A DNA stretch of 36,353 nt from Defluviitaleaceae bacterium (GTDB lineage Bacteria; Bacillota_I; Bacilli_A; MOL361; Turicibacteraceae). Position 1 is the first letter of the stretch, and every line of letters starts with the position of its first letter. Positions 9,657 to 17,931 of the stretch are shown in pieces. The position numbers and the translations under genes are program-made. The stretch spans positions 1 to 36,353 of the forward strand of contig WRKJ01000091.1 in NCBI GenBank assembly GCA_009778135.1, written 5' to 3'. The notes under the pieces were generated by a model. It was not told the origin of the DNA and ran no database searches. It saw only the letters and a list, made by a program, of their open reading frames with translations.

Positions 9657-11081
9657 ATGATAAAAAAAATAATAAAAAGCGTTGCCATTTTGGCATTTGC
9701 TTGTATGCTCTGTGTACAAGGAACAATGCCGATTTTGGCACAACCCAATGTAAGTGGCATCGATCCTAATCAACCAGGGAGTATTACCATTAATCGCTTT
9801 GCAGGAACAACAGCAGTGAATCCAACAGAAGGAACACCACTGAATGGTATTCCTTACACCATCGAATTGGTTAGGTTGCGACCGGGAACACCACAAACGG
9901 CTGAGCATTTACGTCATCCAGAAAATTTTGAACCGGTTGAAGGAGCAGAAGCTTTCAGTGCAACGAATTCGACGGTCAATGGTGTGGCTCATTTTCCAGG
10001 GTTGCCACATGGTATTTTCTTAGTCACAGAAGGCGAACATGCGGTAACGCCAGTGGAAGACCGTGTTGCACCTTTCATTGTAGGGATACCAAGACGATCA
10101 GCAGATGACGAATCATGGATTTATGATGTGGTTGTCTATCCAAAGTCGGAAGCAGATACGATTTTAGATTTAAATAAAGAACTTGACTTAGCATGGCACC
10201 CAGAGCTGGAAGCCATGGTTGCCACTTGGACCCTTGAAACGACGATTCCAAGATTGATTGGTAATGCCACAAGACTCGAATTTGTGGATTCATTAGATCC
10301 ACGATTAACCTTAGTTCCAGGAAGCGTAGTCGGAACTTATTTACGAATGGCGGAAGTGGGTGGGGTTTTAACAGCCACTGAAACGACGTTACCAACAACG
10401 GCATTCGATTACCATGTCGATAGCAATCGTGTATTGACCATTGGACTCACGCAAGAAGGGTTCAACCATTTGGGGACTCATGCAGTGCTTGCGCCAGAGG
10501 GTCGGTTAACCTTTCATTTTGAAACGACCCTTGCCACTGATGAAGCTTATTTCGGTCCGCTTACGAATGAAGCAACGCTTTATTATAACGAAGAAGACGG
10601 TGTGACAACAGCTGTGCCACCGACAGACATGTTATTTGGAATTGAGGTAGAAAAAGTGGACGTGACAGGTGCATTGCTTGACGGTGCTGTATTTGAACTG
10701 TTTTTAGATGAAGACGGAAATATCCCTGCACTTATCGGTGCCAATGGTGATAATTTACGTTTTACAACGGTCAATGGGCGCGTGATGATTCCGAATCTTC
10801 AAGCAGGTACTTATTACTTGCAAGAAGTTGAATCACCGGAAGGATTTCGCTTGATTTCAAATTTAATGCCGGTACGAGTGGGTGCCAATTATGTAACTGA
10901 AGAAGGGCGAAACCATGTCGTGATTGGACGTGTCGTCAATGAAGTAGAAGGTGGTTTTGTCTTACCTGAAACCGGTGGCGTCGGTACGATGTTATTCACG
11001 GTTGTCGGATTGGCTTTGATCGGAGGTGCGCTTTCACTTATCTTGATCGCTAAACGTCGACGCGACGATCAGCATGGCTAG
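9657..11081 (+). CDS. sortase-polymerised pilin, SpaA/isopeptide type
   Basis: This 474-residue backbone-type pilin begins at ATG 9657 with AAGGAG 10 bases upstream. Its parts are a Sec signal peptide ending near ILAQ (about 29), an N-terminal Ig-like domain, and a pilin motif at W-x3-V-x-VYPKS whose Lys163 would be the nucleophile for pilus polymerisation. The usual motif is VYPKN, so the last residue differs. A middle isopeptide-type domain follows, then a C-terminal SpaA domain with an E-box (YYLQEVESPEGF, Glu390), the sorting motif LPETG (436-440), a TM helix and an Arg/Lys-rich tail. The gene overlaps the sortase gene by 8 bases, implying translational coupling. It should form the pilus shaft, with the large upstream protein as tip or ancillary subunit. 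Confidence 0.92.
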   Translation: MIKKIIKSVAILAFACMLCVQGTMPILAQPNVSGIDPNQPGSITINRFAGTTAVNPTEGTPLNGIPYTIELVRLRPGTPQTAEHLRHPENFEPVEGAEAFSATNSTVNGVAHFPGLPHGIFLVTEGEHAVTPVEDRVAPFIVGIPRRSADDESWIYDVVVYPKSEADTILDLNKELDLAWHPELEAMVATWTLETTIPRLIGNATRLEFVDSLDPRLTLVPGSVVGTYLRMAEVGGVLTATETTLPTTAFDYHVDSNRVLTIGLTQEGFNHLGTHAVLAPEGRLTFHFETTLATDEAYFGPLTNEATLYYNEEDGVTTAVPPTDMLFGIEVEKVDVTGALLDGAVFELFLDEDGNIPALIGANGDNLRFTTVNGRVMIPNLQAGTYYLQEVESPEGFRLISNLMPVRVGANYVTEEGRNHVVIGRVVNEVEGGFVLPETGGVGTMLFTVVGLALIGGALSLILIAKRRRDDQHG

Positions 11082-11949
11082 TTCGTCGACAAAAACGTCA
11101 AATAAGAACAGAAAAAAAAGTGACATGATCTTGATTTTGGCGATTGTTGTTTTATTCCTCATTGGCGCAGGGTTGATGATTTATCCTGATGTGGCCAGTT
11201 GGCTTGCCAGTCGCAGCCAAGCAGGGATCGCAGCTCAGTATCATCGTGCGGTTGAATCGATTCCCAATGAAACGATTTTAGAACATTTTGAACGTGCGCG
11301 TGCTTACAATGCGTCGCTAATAGGGGGGCAAATTGAAGACCCTTTCGTTCCAGGAAGTGGTCGTGTCATCCCACCGGATTATTATGCCATCTTAAACTTG
11401 AATCAAGCCATGGGTGTGATTGACATTCCAGCGATAGATGTTCGCATTCCGATTTTTCATGGGACTGGTGAAGACGTTTTAATGCGTGGGGTCGGGCATA
11501 TCCCAGAGACACCTTTTCCCATCGGTCAACTGGGAAAACATGCTGTTTTAACCGGTCATACAGGCATTCCTTCTTCGCGCTTGTTCACTGATTTAGAACT
11601 GTTGGAAGTGGGAGATCTCTTTCTTATTACTGTTTTAAATGAGCGGATTGCTTATGAAGTGGATCAAATTAATGTTGTCCTACCCGATGAAATCAACAAC
11701 CTACGCAACTTACCAGACGAAGACTTGGTCACGCTGGTGACATGTACGCCTTATGGGATTAATTCCCATCGACTCCTTGTACGCGGACATCGTATTCCTT
11801 ACGAAGAAAACATGGAAGCAGAGATTGAACTGATTATCAACCCGTTAAACTGGCGTATCTTACTTATTATAGGAATGTCAAGCTTATTTCTATTAGGCTG
11901 GTTGATTTACGGGATTAAAAATTGGCGAAGAAAAAAACGAAAAACATAG
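11074..11949 (+). CDS. class C sortase (pilin polymerase)
   Basis: This 291-residue membrane transpeptidase joins the pilin Lys to the Thr of LPETG and so builds the pilus. The catalytic triad is visible as His162 (LTGHTG), Cys224 (TLVTCTPYG) and Arg233 (SHRLLVRG). A DPF lid motif at 89-91, N-terminal TM (about 19-40) and C-terminal TM (about 263-285) are class C hallmarks. The ATG lies inside the end of the pilin gene, so the two are co-translated. A strong hairpin terminator follows within 2 bases of the stop codon. No housekeeping (class A) sortase is encoded in the window; final wall anchoring would need one elsewhere. Confidence 0.95.
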   Translation: MASSSTKTSNKNRKKSDMILILAIVVLFLIGAGLMIYPDVASWLASRSQAGIAAQYHRAVESIPNETILEHFERARAYNASLIGGQIEDPFVPGSGRVIPPDYYAILNLNQAMGVIDIPAIDVRIPIFHGTGEDVLMRGVGHIPETPFPIGQLGKHAVLTGHTGIPSSRLFTDLELLEVGDLFLITVLNERIAYEVDQINVVLPDEINNLRNLPDEDLVTLVTCTPYGINSHRLLVRGHRIPYEENMEAEIELIINPLNWRILLIIGMSSLFLLGWLIYGIKNWRRKKRKT

Positions 11950-11950
11950 A

Positions 11951-11986
11951 AAAAGGTTGCCTTGATTATGAGGCAACCTTTTGTGG
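11951..11986 (+). terminator. rho-independent terminator of the pilus operon
   Basis: AAAAGGTTGCCT (11951-11962) pairs perfectly with AGGCAACCTTTT (11971-11982) around an 8-base loop. It ends the adhesin-pilin-sortase transcript. A group IIC intron boundary begins about 7 bases downstream, matching the known habit of IIC introns of inserting just after terminator stems. Confidence 0.9.
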
Positions 11987-11988
11987 TA

Positions 11989-12110
11989 GTGTGCCAGACA
12001 TGGCGATGTTCTAGACGATGAAAGTCCGCTTCGGAGGTATTCGTCGACCAACCATTAGGGAAGCACAAGGTGTGTGCACCGTGAGGTGTAAGCTAATTGT
12101 CGTGATCATC
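11989..12110 (+). mobile_element. group IIC intron remnant, 5' end (domain I)
   Basis: The segment opens with GTGTGCC-x-GACATGG and continues with TCTAGACGATGAAAGTCC and a late ACCGTGAGGTG. This matches, from memory, the conserved 5' end of bacterial group IIC introns such as that of Oceanobacillus iheyensis. It begins 7 bases after a terminator stem, the preferred IIC target. Only about 120 nt of domain I survive before an antisense permease gene begins. No reverse transcriptase is present. Confidence 0.8.
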
Positions 12111-12120
12111 ATTCAAGATT

Positions 12121-13677
12121 TTAAACGAGTTTCTGCTTCTTTAAAACAAACATGATTGCAATCAATGTAGTCATCATAACGATAATGATTGAAGAAAAGT
12201 AAATCTTAAGCGTATTAAGCAAACCGAGAGAGAAGTGATGACTCGCCAACACGTCCTCTAGCGTAGGTATAAATCCAAATCCCATCAGATTCAAATCATT
12301 AACTCGCCCTAAACTTATGACCGTAATTTCTGGTTGCGCATTTACCCATTCATTATACACTAATTGCAATGATATTTCAGAAGATATAAAATAGGAAGCA
12401 ATCATGAAACATACAAATGCAACATGGAAAATCAATAAAGTTTCTGTCATAAACTGCAATACAATGTTTTTACTTTTTTCCCCTATTGCGTTATAAACAT
12501 TTATTTCATATCGTCTATCGTAGAAAAACAGCATAAGTGTTAGTGAAAGTAATGATAGACTAACCAAAGAGGCTGTTATGCTAATTCCATCTGCAATTGA
12601 CCTCATATCTCGAAAAATTGTCGAAACACGTTCAATCTCATGATAAAAATCATCTACTATCCAGAATTCTGGTAGCATCTCTGTCACTATCGTGCGAAAG
12701 CCATATATATATGAGAAATCATCAAAAACAAACAGAACATTTTGGTATTCCGCAGCAAGCGGAGCAACTTCAAAAGAAAAGAAATCACTACCAAAAGCTT
12801 CCAGTATTTCATCCTCTGTTGCTGATTCTAAAAATGTATCTCTAAAGGTTAAAGAATTTCTCGCAATTGAAATAGGAACGTAGATTTGTTGATTGAAACT
12901 AAGGTAGTTTCGAGCAGCTACCCAATCATAGATTGTGGGTTCTACCAAAACTTCAAATATCCCTACAACTTCCAACTCAACTTTTTCATAAATCGGACCT
13001 ATAAAAGATGGAAAAAACGAATTCAATACAAAAATATCTCCTATTGAAAGCTGATTTTCTTCTGCAAATCGCTCAGGTATCACAGCAACCCCAATTCCTA
13101 GCCTAATCTCCTCTTCTATAAAAGTTCTCCCCTCTATTAATTGCATGCTCCCTGATCTCAAATCAAGAATATCAGGATTTCGGACACCTTTAACTGTAAA
13201 TAATTCAAGCAAGTCATATTCAGGTTCAGTAAAAAGCACAGGTGGCCAATTGCGAAAAAGATCGTCTACTTCCCAATCGGAAAATCCTGCATCTAGATAA
13301 ACTTCACGAATATCAGGATTTCGAAGTTCTTCTGAAAAAAGGAAGTGACTAAAAACAGCATAATCAAACTCACGGACATGAGGAAGTGATCCAATTTGGT
13401 CCAAAAGTTCACGATTAAGCATGTATTGAAACTCAAAATTTCCAGCCCCCCATATCTCGGTTTCCAATGCAAGTGCGTCAGTATCAGTGGTTAGTGTTGC
13501 AATAGGTAGAACCCTACTCTTTAAACTATTTTCTGTTTGATAAATCGCTTCGTTGATTAAGAAACCACTGCCAATCAAAAGACCTATTGCTAGAATCAAA
13601 AAAAATGTGATCATCGTTTTGATGAGATTTCGTGTTAAACTAATCATTGCTCTCTTATGTAACTTCATAAATGACAT
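12121..13677 (-). CDS. orphan MacB/FtsX-type ABC permease
   Basis: This 518-residue membrane protein has TM1 near 20-41, an extracytoplasmic domain of about 320 residues, then TM2 (about 361-382), TM3 (about 408-430) and TM4 (about 490-512). That is the MacB/FtsX permease layout. The loop after TM2 (DRRYEINVYNAIGEKS) fits the FtsX coupling segment. The start ATG is preceded by AGAGGAG about 5 bases upstream. No ATPase gene is adjacent, so it must borrow an NBD or its partner has been lost. It is transcribed antisense to, and lies between, the 5' and 3' remnants of a group IIC intron. It differs from the two fused MacB proteins at the left of the window in lacking an ATPase domain. Confidence 0.82.
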   Translation of the reverse strand: MSFMKLHKRAMISLTRNLIKTMITFFLILAIGLLIGSGFLINEAIYQTENSLKSRVLPIATLTTDTDALALETEIWGAGNFEFQYMLNRELLDQIGSLPHVREFDYAVFSHFLFSEELRNPDIREVYLDAGFSDWEVDDLFRNWPPVLFTEPEYDLLELFTVKGVRNPDILDLRSGSMQLIEGRTFIEEEIRLGIGVAVIPERFAEENQLSIGDIFVLNSFFPSFIGPIYEKVELEVVGIFEVLVEPTIYDWVAARNYLSFNQQIYVPISIARNSLTFRDTFLESATEDEILEAFGSDFFSFEVAPLAAEYQNVLFVFDDFSYIYGFRTIVTEMLPEFWIVDDFYHEIERVSTIFRDMRSIADGISITASLVSLSLLSLTLMLFFYDRRYEINVYNAIGEKSKNIVLQFMTETLLIFHVAFVCFMIASYFISSEISLQLVYNEWVNAQPEITVISLGRVNDLNLMGFGFIPTLEDVLASHHFSLGLLNTLKIYFSSIIIVMMTTLIAIMFVLKKQKLV

Positions 13678-13745
13678 CTACTCCTCTACAACTTCATTGC
13701 TCATTCTAAAGTAGTTCATCGTGCATTATCTAATAAAAGATTAAA

Positions 13746-13766
13746 GCAGAGGGGAATATCCTCTGC
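13746..13766. other. hairpin upstream of the permease gene
   Basis: GCAGAGG (13746-13752) pairs perfectly with CCTCTGC (13760-13766) around a 7-base loop. It lies between the permease start and the intron 3' remnant. It may be a terminator for the membrane-protein gene read from the right, or a leftover of intron domain IV; the T-run is poor on either strand. Confidence 0.45.
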
Positions 13767-13807
13767 CTTAGAACATTATTTAACTGATGCACACTGTAAT
13801 ATGAATT

Positions 13808-13881
13808 GAACCGCCGTATACGTGACCAGTATGTACGGTGGTGTGAGAGGGGCGAATTAACTTTGATTAATTCCCTCTACT
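13808..13881 (+). mobile_element. group IIC intron remnant, 3' end (domains V-VI)
   Basis: GAACCGCCGTATAC through TACGGTGGTGTGAGAGG matches the domain V and linker of group IIC introns. A 9-bp lower stem (ACCGCCGTA with TACGGTGGT) contains the CGC catalytic triad and a 2-nt 3' bulge (TG) is present, but the distal stem pairs poorly, as expected for a decayed copy. Domain VI is seen as GAGGG...GAATTAA paired with TTAATTCCCTC, followed by the TACTC-type 3' end. It has the same orientation as the 5' remnant at 11989. Confidence 0.85.
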
Positions 13882-14362
13882 CGTTTTTGGCTATGATTGA
13901 TTTTCTCCAATACATATAGGCGGTAAAGGACAACATAACAATTGATAAGACATCCAAGATGAGAAGCGTTTGTCCATTTAGAAAAAATCCTTGGCTTGAA
14001 TTAGCACGTGTCGCACCAGAAAGCAACGAAATAATTGATCTATCATTTGTTACAGCTGAAATGTAAAGTCCACCTTGAACAACGGTATGAATGAAGATGT
14101 GAATCAAATATAGCATCGCCACAATAAACGTTTGCTTATTTAGTGGAATCCAAGTGAGCGGAACAATGATGAGAGGTGAGATGCGTCTTACAACGTCTAA
14201 TCCATTTAAGATGAGTGGCAAAAAATGTTCCAACCATATTTCTTGTTCTTCTAAATAAAATGTAACTCTAAACATGACTACCCAACTAATGATTGTCGAC
14301 AGTAGCAAAAAAATTGATAGAAATATTTTTACGTAACATGTATGACTAAGTATTTTTTTCAT
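13877..14362 (-). CDS. four-helix membrane protein of unknown function
   Basis: I do not recognise this 161-residue protein. It has about four hydrophobic helices (near 9-30, 60-75, 80-98 and 130-150), a short Lys-rich N-terminus and a polar tail. It has a good promoter on the same strand (14404-14432). The TAG stop lies inside the group IIC intron 3' end (TACTC on the opposite strand), so the native C-terminus may have been replaced when the intron inserted. It could be an immunity or accessory protein, but nothing in the sequence proves this. Confidence 0.6.
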   Translation of the reverse strand: MKKILSHTCYVKIFLSIFLLLSTIISWVVMFRVTFYLEEQEIWLEHFLPLILNGLDVVRRISPLIIVPLTWIPLNKQTFIVAMLYLIHIFIHTVVQGGLYISAVTNDRSIISLLSGATRANSSQGFFLNGQTLLILDVLSIVMLSFTAYMYWRKSIIAKNE

Positions 14363-14403
14363 ATCATTTTCTCTCTTTTTTTGGTAGTTTGTTTACAACC
14401 ATT

Positions 14404-14432
14404 ATTCTACAATGTTTTCGGTACTATGTCAA
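14404..14432 (-). promoter_or_regulatory. promoter for the four-helix membrane protein
   Basis: On the minus strand TTGACA (14432-14427) and TAGAAT (14409-14404) are separated by 17 bases, a near-consensus vegetative promoter ending about 40 bases upstream of the ATG. Confidence 0.75.
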
Positions 14433-14563
14433 GTGTTTACACAGCCTAAATCGCGTAAAACGCATGAAACTTGTAACAGTAATCAATGCAGTCAAGCTAA
14501 GGAAATCCCCTTTGAGATCAGTTTTGTTCAATTTCATTTGTGTGTGGTGTTCTGAATGCTTGC

Positions 14564-14928
14564 AAAATCGTCTGTAATCATTGATTTTGGAGTCGAAAAA
14601 GACGAATTGGGTGCTGGATACCTGGAAAATCGTCTGTAACCATCGATTTTGGAGTCGAAACAGACGAATTGAGTGTTGAATACCTGCAAAATCGTCTGTA
14701 ATCATCAATTTTGGAGTCGAAACAGACGAATTGGGTGCTGAACACTTGTAAAATCGTCTGTAATCATCAATTTTGGAGTCAAAACAGACGAATTGAGTGT
14801 TGAATGCTTGCAAAATCGTCTGTAACCATCGATTTTGGAGTTAAAACAGACGAATTGGGTGTTGAATGCTTGCAAAATCGTCTGTAATCATCGATTTTGA
14901 AGTCAAAACAGACGAATTGGGTGCTGGA
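14564..14928. repeat. six 62-bp tandem repeats, each with a hairpin
   Basis: Units beginning AAAATCGTCTGTAA recur at 14564, 14626, 14688, 14750, 14812 and 14874, an exact 62-base period. Each holds the complementary pair TCGTCTGT and ACAGACGA around a loop of about 22 bases, so the array can form a row of identical stems. The period is not a multiple of three, so it is not a coding repeat. It fills most of the gene-free gap between the four-helix protein and the collagen-like gene (14363-14998). Confidence 0.9.
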
Positions 14929-14998
14929 TTTGTTCCGATGGCAAATCTTTTCAAGTTAAGACTCGTTTTATTAAAAAAGATTCTGATATAGCATTTTT

Positions 14999-16807
14999 TT
15001 AAGCAATTTGTGTTAATGTCATAATGGCGCCTGTTCCATTAGAAAGTGTGACAGGTGAGTTACCGCCGAACATGGTGAGTTGGACAGTGTTTCCTGCATT
15101 CAAGTGGATGATACTGGTGTTGGTGTAAGTTGTGGAAGGGGTTGAAGCGCTAAAAACTGTTCCAGTGACAGCAGTGCCATTGACATAAATGGCAGTGTTG
15201 TTGTTAACGGGTGTTGTCGTGTTAACGGTGTAGGAAACCAAGTAGTCTCCAGTCATGGTTGCTGTAAAAACGGTGTTTGCACCATTGGCTGTGAATCCAG
15301 ATGATGTATAAGTAGCGGTAGGTAATGGAATGGCTGTCCCAGCTGATGTGATAGTAAGGGTAGGTGAAATGGTGTTGGCAACGCTTAGCCCATTTGATGT
15401 GAGGCTTGTCCCGGTAGCACCGGTGACGCCATTTGTTCCGGTTGTGCCTGTTTCGCCTTGGACGCCTTGAACACCTTGAGGTCCCGTTGGACCAATAGGC
15501 CCTTGTTCGCCTTGCAAACCTTGAACACCTTGGGATCCTGTTGGTCCTTCAGCGCCTGTTTCGCCTTGTAAACCTTGAACACCTTGAGGACCCGTCGGAC
15601 CAATAGGTCCTTGTTCACCCTGGAGTCCTTGAATACCTTGGGACCCTGTTGGACCTTCAGCGCCTGTTTCGCCTTGCAAACCTTGAACACCTTGAGGTCC
15701 CGTGAGACCAATAGGTCCTTGAACACCTTGCAAACCTTGAACGCCTTGGGATCCTGTTGGTCCTTCAGTTCCTTGTTCGCCTTGCAAACCTTGAACGCCT
15801 TGGGGACCGATGGGTCCTTCAGGTCCTGTCTCCCCTTGGATCCCTTGCACACCTTGAGGTCCAGTGGGACCATCAAGTCCTTGTTCGCCTTGGACACCTT
15901 GTAATCCTTGAGGGCCGGTTGGTCCTTCGGGTCCTTGCTCGCCTTGAATGCCTTGCACGCCTTGAGGACCCGTCGGTCCGATTTCTCCCGCTTCTCCTGT
16001 TCCACCTGACCCTGGAGGTCCTTGGGGGCCTTGAAGTCCTTGAACACCTTGAGATCCTGTGGGGCCAATAGGTCCTTGCTCGCCTTGAATGCCTTGTAAT
16101 CCTTGAGGTCCGGTAGGACCATCAAGCCCTTGTTCGCCTTGAAGTCCTTGAACACCTTGAGGCCCAATGGGTCCTTCGGGTCCTGTTTCCCCTTGAAATC
16201 CTTGAACACCTTGCGGACCCGTGGGACCATCAAGTCCTTGTTCGCCTTGAAGTCCTTGAATACCTTGAGGTCCCGTGGGACCGTCGAGTCCTTGTTCGCC
16301 TTGAAGTCCTTGAACACCTTGAGGACCTGTGGGACCATCGAGTCCTTGTTCGCCTTGAAGTCCTTGAACACCTTGAGGACCTGTGGGACCATCAAGCCCT
16401 TGTTCGCCTTGCAAGCCTTGAACACCTTGAGGACCTGTGGGGCCGTCGAGTCCTTGTTCGCCTTGAAGTCCTTGAACACCTTGAGGACCTGTGGGGCCGT
16501 CGAGTCCTTGTTCGCCTTGCAAGCCTTGAACACCTTGAGGTCCAGCTGGTCCTACAGGTCCCGTCGCCCCTGTTGCGCCAGTTTCACTGGCAATTCCTGG
16601 TTCCCCTTGAGGACCTGTTGGTCCTGTGTTTCCTGTTGGCCCTGTTGCGCCAGTTTTTCCTGGGATACCGCGAGGACCTTTAGGTCCTTGACAAAAAGAA
16701 TGTTTTGAACAGCAAGGAGACATGCTGCTCTTATTGCAATAAATGATCCCACCACATGAACTGCAATATGTTGTATCTTGTTGCCAGATGCTTGTCTTGT
16801 CATACAT
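14999..16807 (-). CDS. collagen-like protein with Cys-rich head and C-terminal jelly-roll-like domain
   Basis: This 602-residue protein has three parts. The head (1-40) carries six cysteines (15, 18, 24, 32, 33, 39) and no signal peptide. The stalk (about 41-465) is Gly-X-Y triplets, mostly an 18-residue module [18 protein letters not shown] repeated many times. The C-terminal about 137 residues are beta-rich (Thr, Asn, Val) and resemble the BclA/C1q-like trimerising domains of exosporium and spore-associated filaments. Two interruptions of the triplet register are visible, near GIASET and GPPGSGGTG. The start is the ATG after AGGAG. With no Sec signal, it is either laid down on a spore surface, where a Cys-rich head could crosslink it, or exported another way. 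Spore association is inferred. Confidence 0.88.
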   Translation of the reverse strand: MYDKTSIWQQDTTYCSSCGGIIYCNKSSMSPCCSKHSFCQGPKGPRGIPGKTGATGPTGNTGPTGPQGEPGIASETGATGATGPVGPAGPQGVQGLQGEQGLDGPTGPQGVQGLQGEQGLDGPTGPQGVQGLQGEQGLDGPTGPQGVQGLQGEQGLDGPTGPQGVQGLQGEQGLDGPTGPQGIQGLQGEQGLDGPTGPQGVQGFQGETGPEGPIGPQGVQGLQGEQGLDGPTGPQGLQGIQGEQGPIGPTGSQGVQGLQGPQGPPGSGGTGEAGEIGPTGPQGVQGIQGEQGPEGPTGPQGLQGVQGEQGLDGPTGPQGVQGIQGETGPEGPIGPQGVQGLQGEQGTEGPTGSQGVQGLQGVQGPIGLTGPQGVQGLQGETGAEGPTGSQGIQGLQGEQGPIGPTGPQGVQGLQGETGAEGPTGSQGVQGLQGEQGPIGPTGPQGVQGVQGETGTTGTNGVTGATGTSLTSNGLSVANTISPTLTITSAGTAIPLPTATYTSSGFTANGANTVFTATMTGDYLVSYTVNTTTPVNNNTAIYVNGTAVTGTVFSASTPSTTYTNTSIIHLNAGNTVQLTMFGGNSPVTLSNGTGAIMTLTQIA

Positions 16808-16923
16808 AAAATCACTCCTACTCTATCAAATCATAAGTCAAAAAGCGATGCCTTTAGCAAGTTTAGCGCATGTAAAGCAGTAGGTTGAAAACTTAAAGGT
16901 CGTTGATTCCTTGTCGCCCATGA

Positions 16924-16953
16924 TTGATAGAATTGATTTACTACTGATAGAAT
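16924..16953 (+). promoter_or_regulatory. candidate promoter for the methyltransferase gene
   Basis: TTGATA (16924-16929) and TAGAAT (16948-16953) are 18 bases apart on the plus strand, about 140 bases upstream of the methyltransferase start. The fit is fair and this is not the only AT-rich candidate in the interval. Confidence 0.4.
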
Positions 16954-17094
16954 ATGATTCAACGCTTAAAAGGTAAATCATTTTTAGTTTTAATGATCAA
17001 TGCGTCGTGTGACTGGCGTCGAGGTGGAAAAGACTTGTTCATACTTTGGCTGAACAGGCATAAGCTTTAATAACACGAATAACGAGGTGTTTGC

Positions 17095-17913
17095 ATGAAA
17101 GGAATGAACACGACCATGAAAATGGTTAAAGCATTTTATGACGATCATACAGAGGAGGAGTGGACACGTTTAGACAGAAGACCCATTGAATTTGAAATAG
17201 CTAAACGCTTTCTAGCTCGTTTTATTAAACCAGGGGATAAAGTGTTAGATATGGGAGGTGGCCCTGGACGTTACGCCATTTGGTTAGCCAAAATGGGATG
17301 CAAAGTGACGTTGGCAGACTTATCAAGTAAAAATGTCGGATTCGTGAAAAAGAAATCCAAAGAGCTCGGTTTGTCGATTCGTGCTTTACAATTAGATGCA
17401 CGCTATCCCGACGGGTTAAAAGGAGAGAAATTTGATCATGTTTTATTATTCGGACCTTTGTATCACTTACTAGAAGAAAAAGATCGCAAAAGAGCCGTTC
17501 AAGCTAACTTAGCCTTACTCAAACCAGGCGGGACGCTATCGTGCACGTTTATTTCATCTTATACGATTATGCTATACTACTTAAAAAATGCACCTAATCA
17601 AATTTTAGAAGACAGTGAATTTATGAAAAAAAGCATTCAACAATTTACATCAGATGAACCGTTTTGCGGCTTATCATTTACCCAAGTGTACTATACCAAA
17701 CGAAAAGAAGCTTTGGCTTTCATGTCGGGATTTCCCCTTGAAAAGCAACACTTTCTCGGCATGGAAGGCATGTTGGCGCCTTTTGAAAAAATGACGAATG
17801 AACAACCTGAAGAAGTTGTCAATACGTGGATTGATATTGCCGAGCAAGTGTGTGAGCGAGAAGACTTAATGAGCTGGGCTGAACATTTTTTATACATCGG
17901 AAAGAAAATGTAG
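17095..17913 (+). CDS. class I SAM-dependent methyltransferase
   Basis: This 272-residue Rossmann-fold methyltransferase has motif I VLDMGGGPGRYA near residue 50, followed by an acidic beta-2 end (VTLADLS) and a motif IV-like region (FDHVLLFGPLYHL). The GPLYHL signature is found in small-molecule methyltransferases of the UbiE/Methyltransf_11 type. The substrate cannot be told from sequence. The ATG at 17095 follows GAGGTG by 7 bases. The signal peptidase gene starts 18 bases after its stop, so the two are probably co-transcribed. Confidence 0.85.
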   Translation: MKGMNTTMKMVKAFYDDHTEEEWTRLDRRPIEFEIAKRFLARFIKPGDKVLDMGGGPGRYAIWLAKMGCKVTLADLSSKNVGFVKKKSKELGLSIRALQLDARYPDGLKGEKFDHVLLFGPLYHLLEEKDRKRAVQANLALLKPGGTLSCTFISSYTIMLYYLKNAPNQILEDSEFMKKSIQQFTSDEPFCGLSFTQVYYTKRKEALAFMSGFPLEKQHFLGMEGMLAPFEKMTNEQPEEVVNTWIDIAEQVCEREDLMSWAEHFLYIGKKM

Positions 17914-17931
17914 TCACATCAAAAGAGGTGC

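Noticed and set aside
14424-14813. 129-codon minus-strand frame across the 62-bp repeats
   Set aside because: The period is not divisible by three, so the product changes frame at each unit. It lacks a promoter or RBS consistent with a gene.
14564-14928. CRISPR array
   Set aside because: Whole 62-bp units repeat with no unique spacers between short repeats, and no cas genes are nearby.
15385-16708. Long open frames of 382 and 201 codons over the collagen gene on both strands
   Set aside because: They are artefacts of the 54-bp repeat, with biased low-complexity products and no ribosome binding sites. The Gly-X-Y frame is the only one giving a recognised protein.
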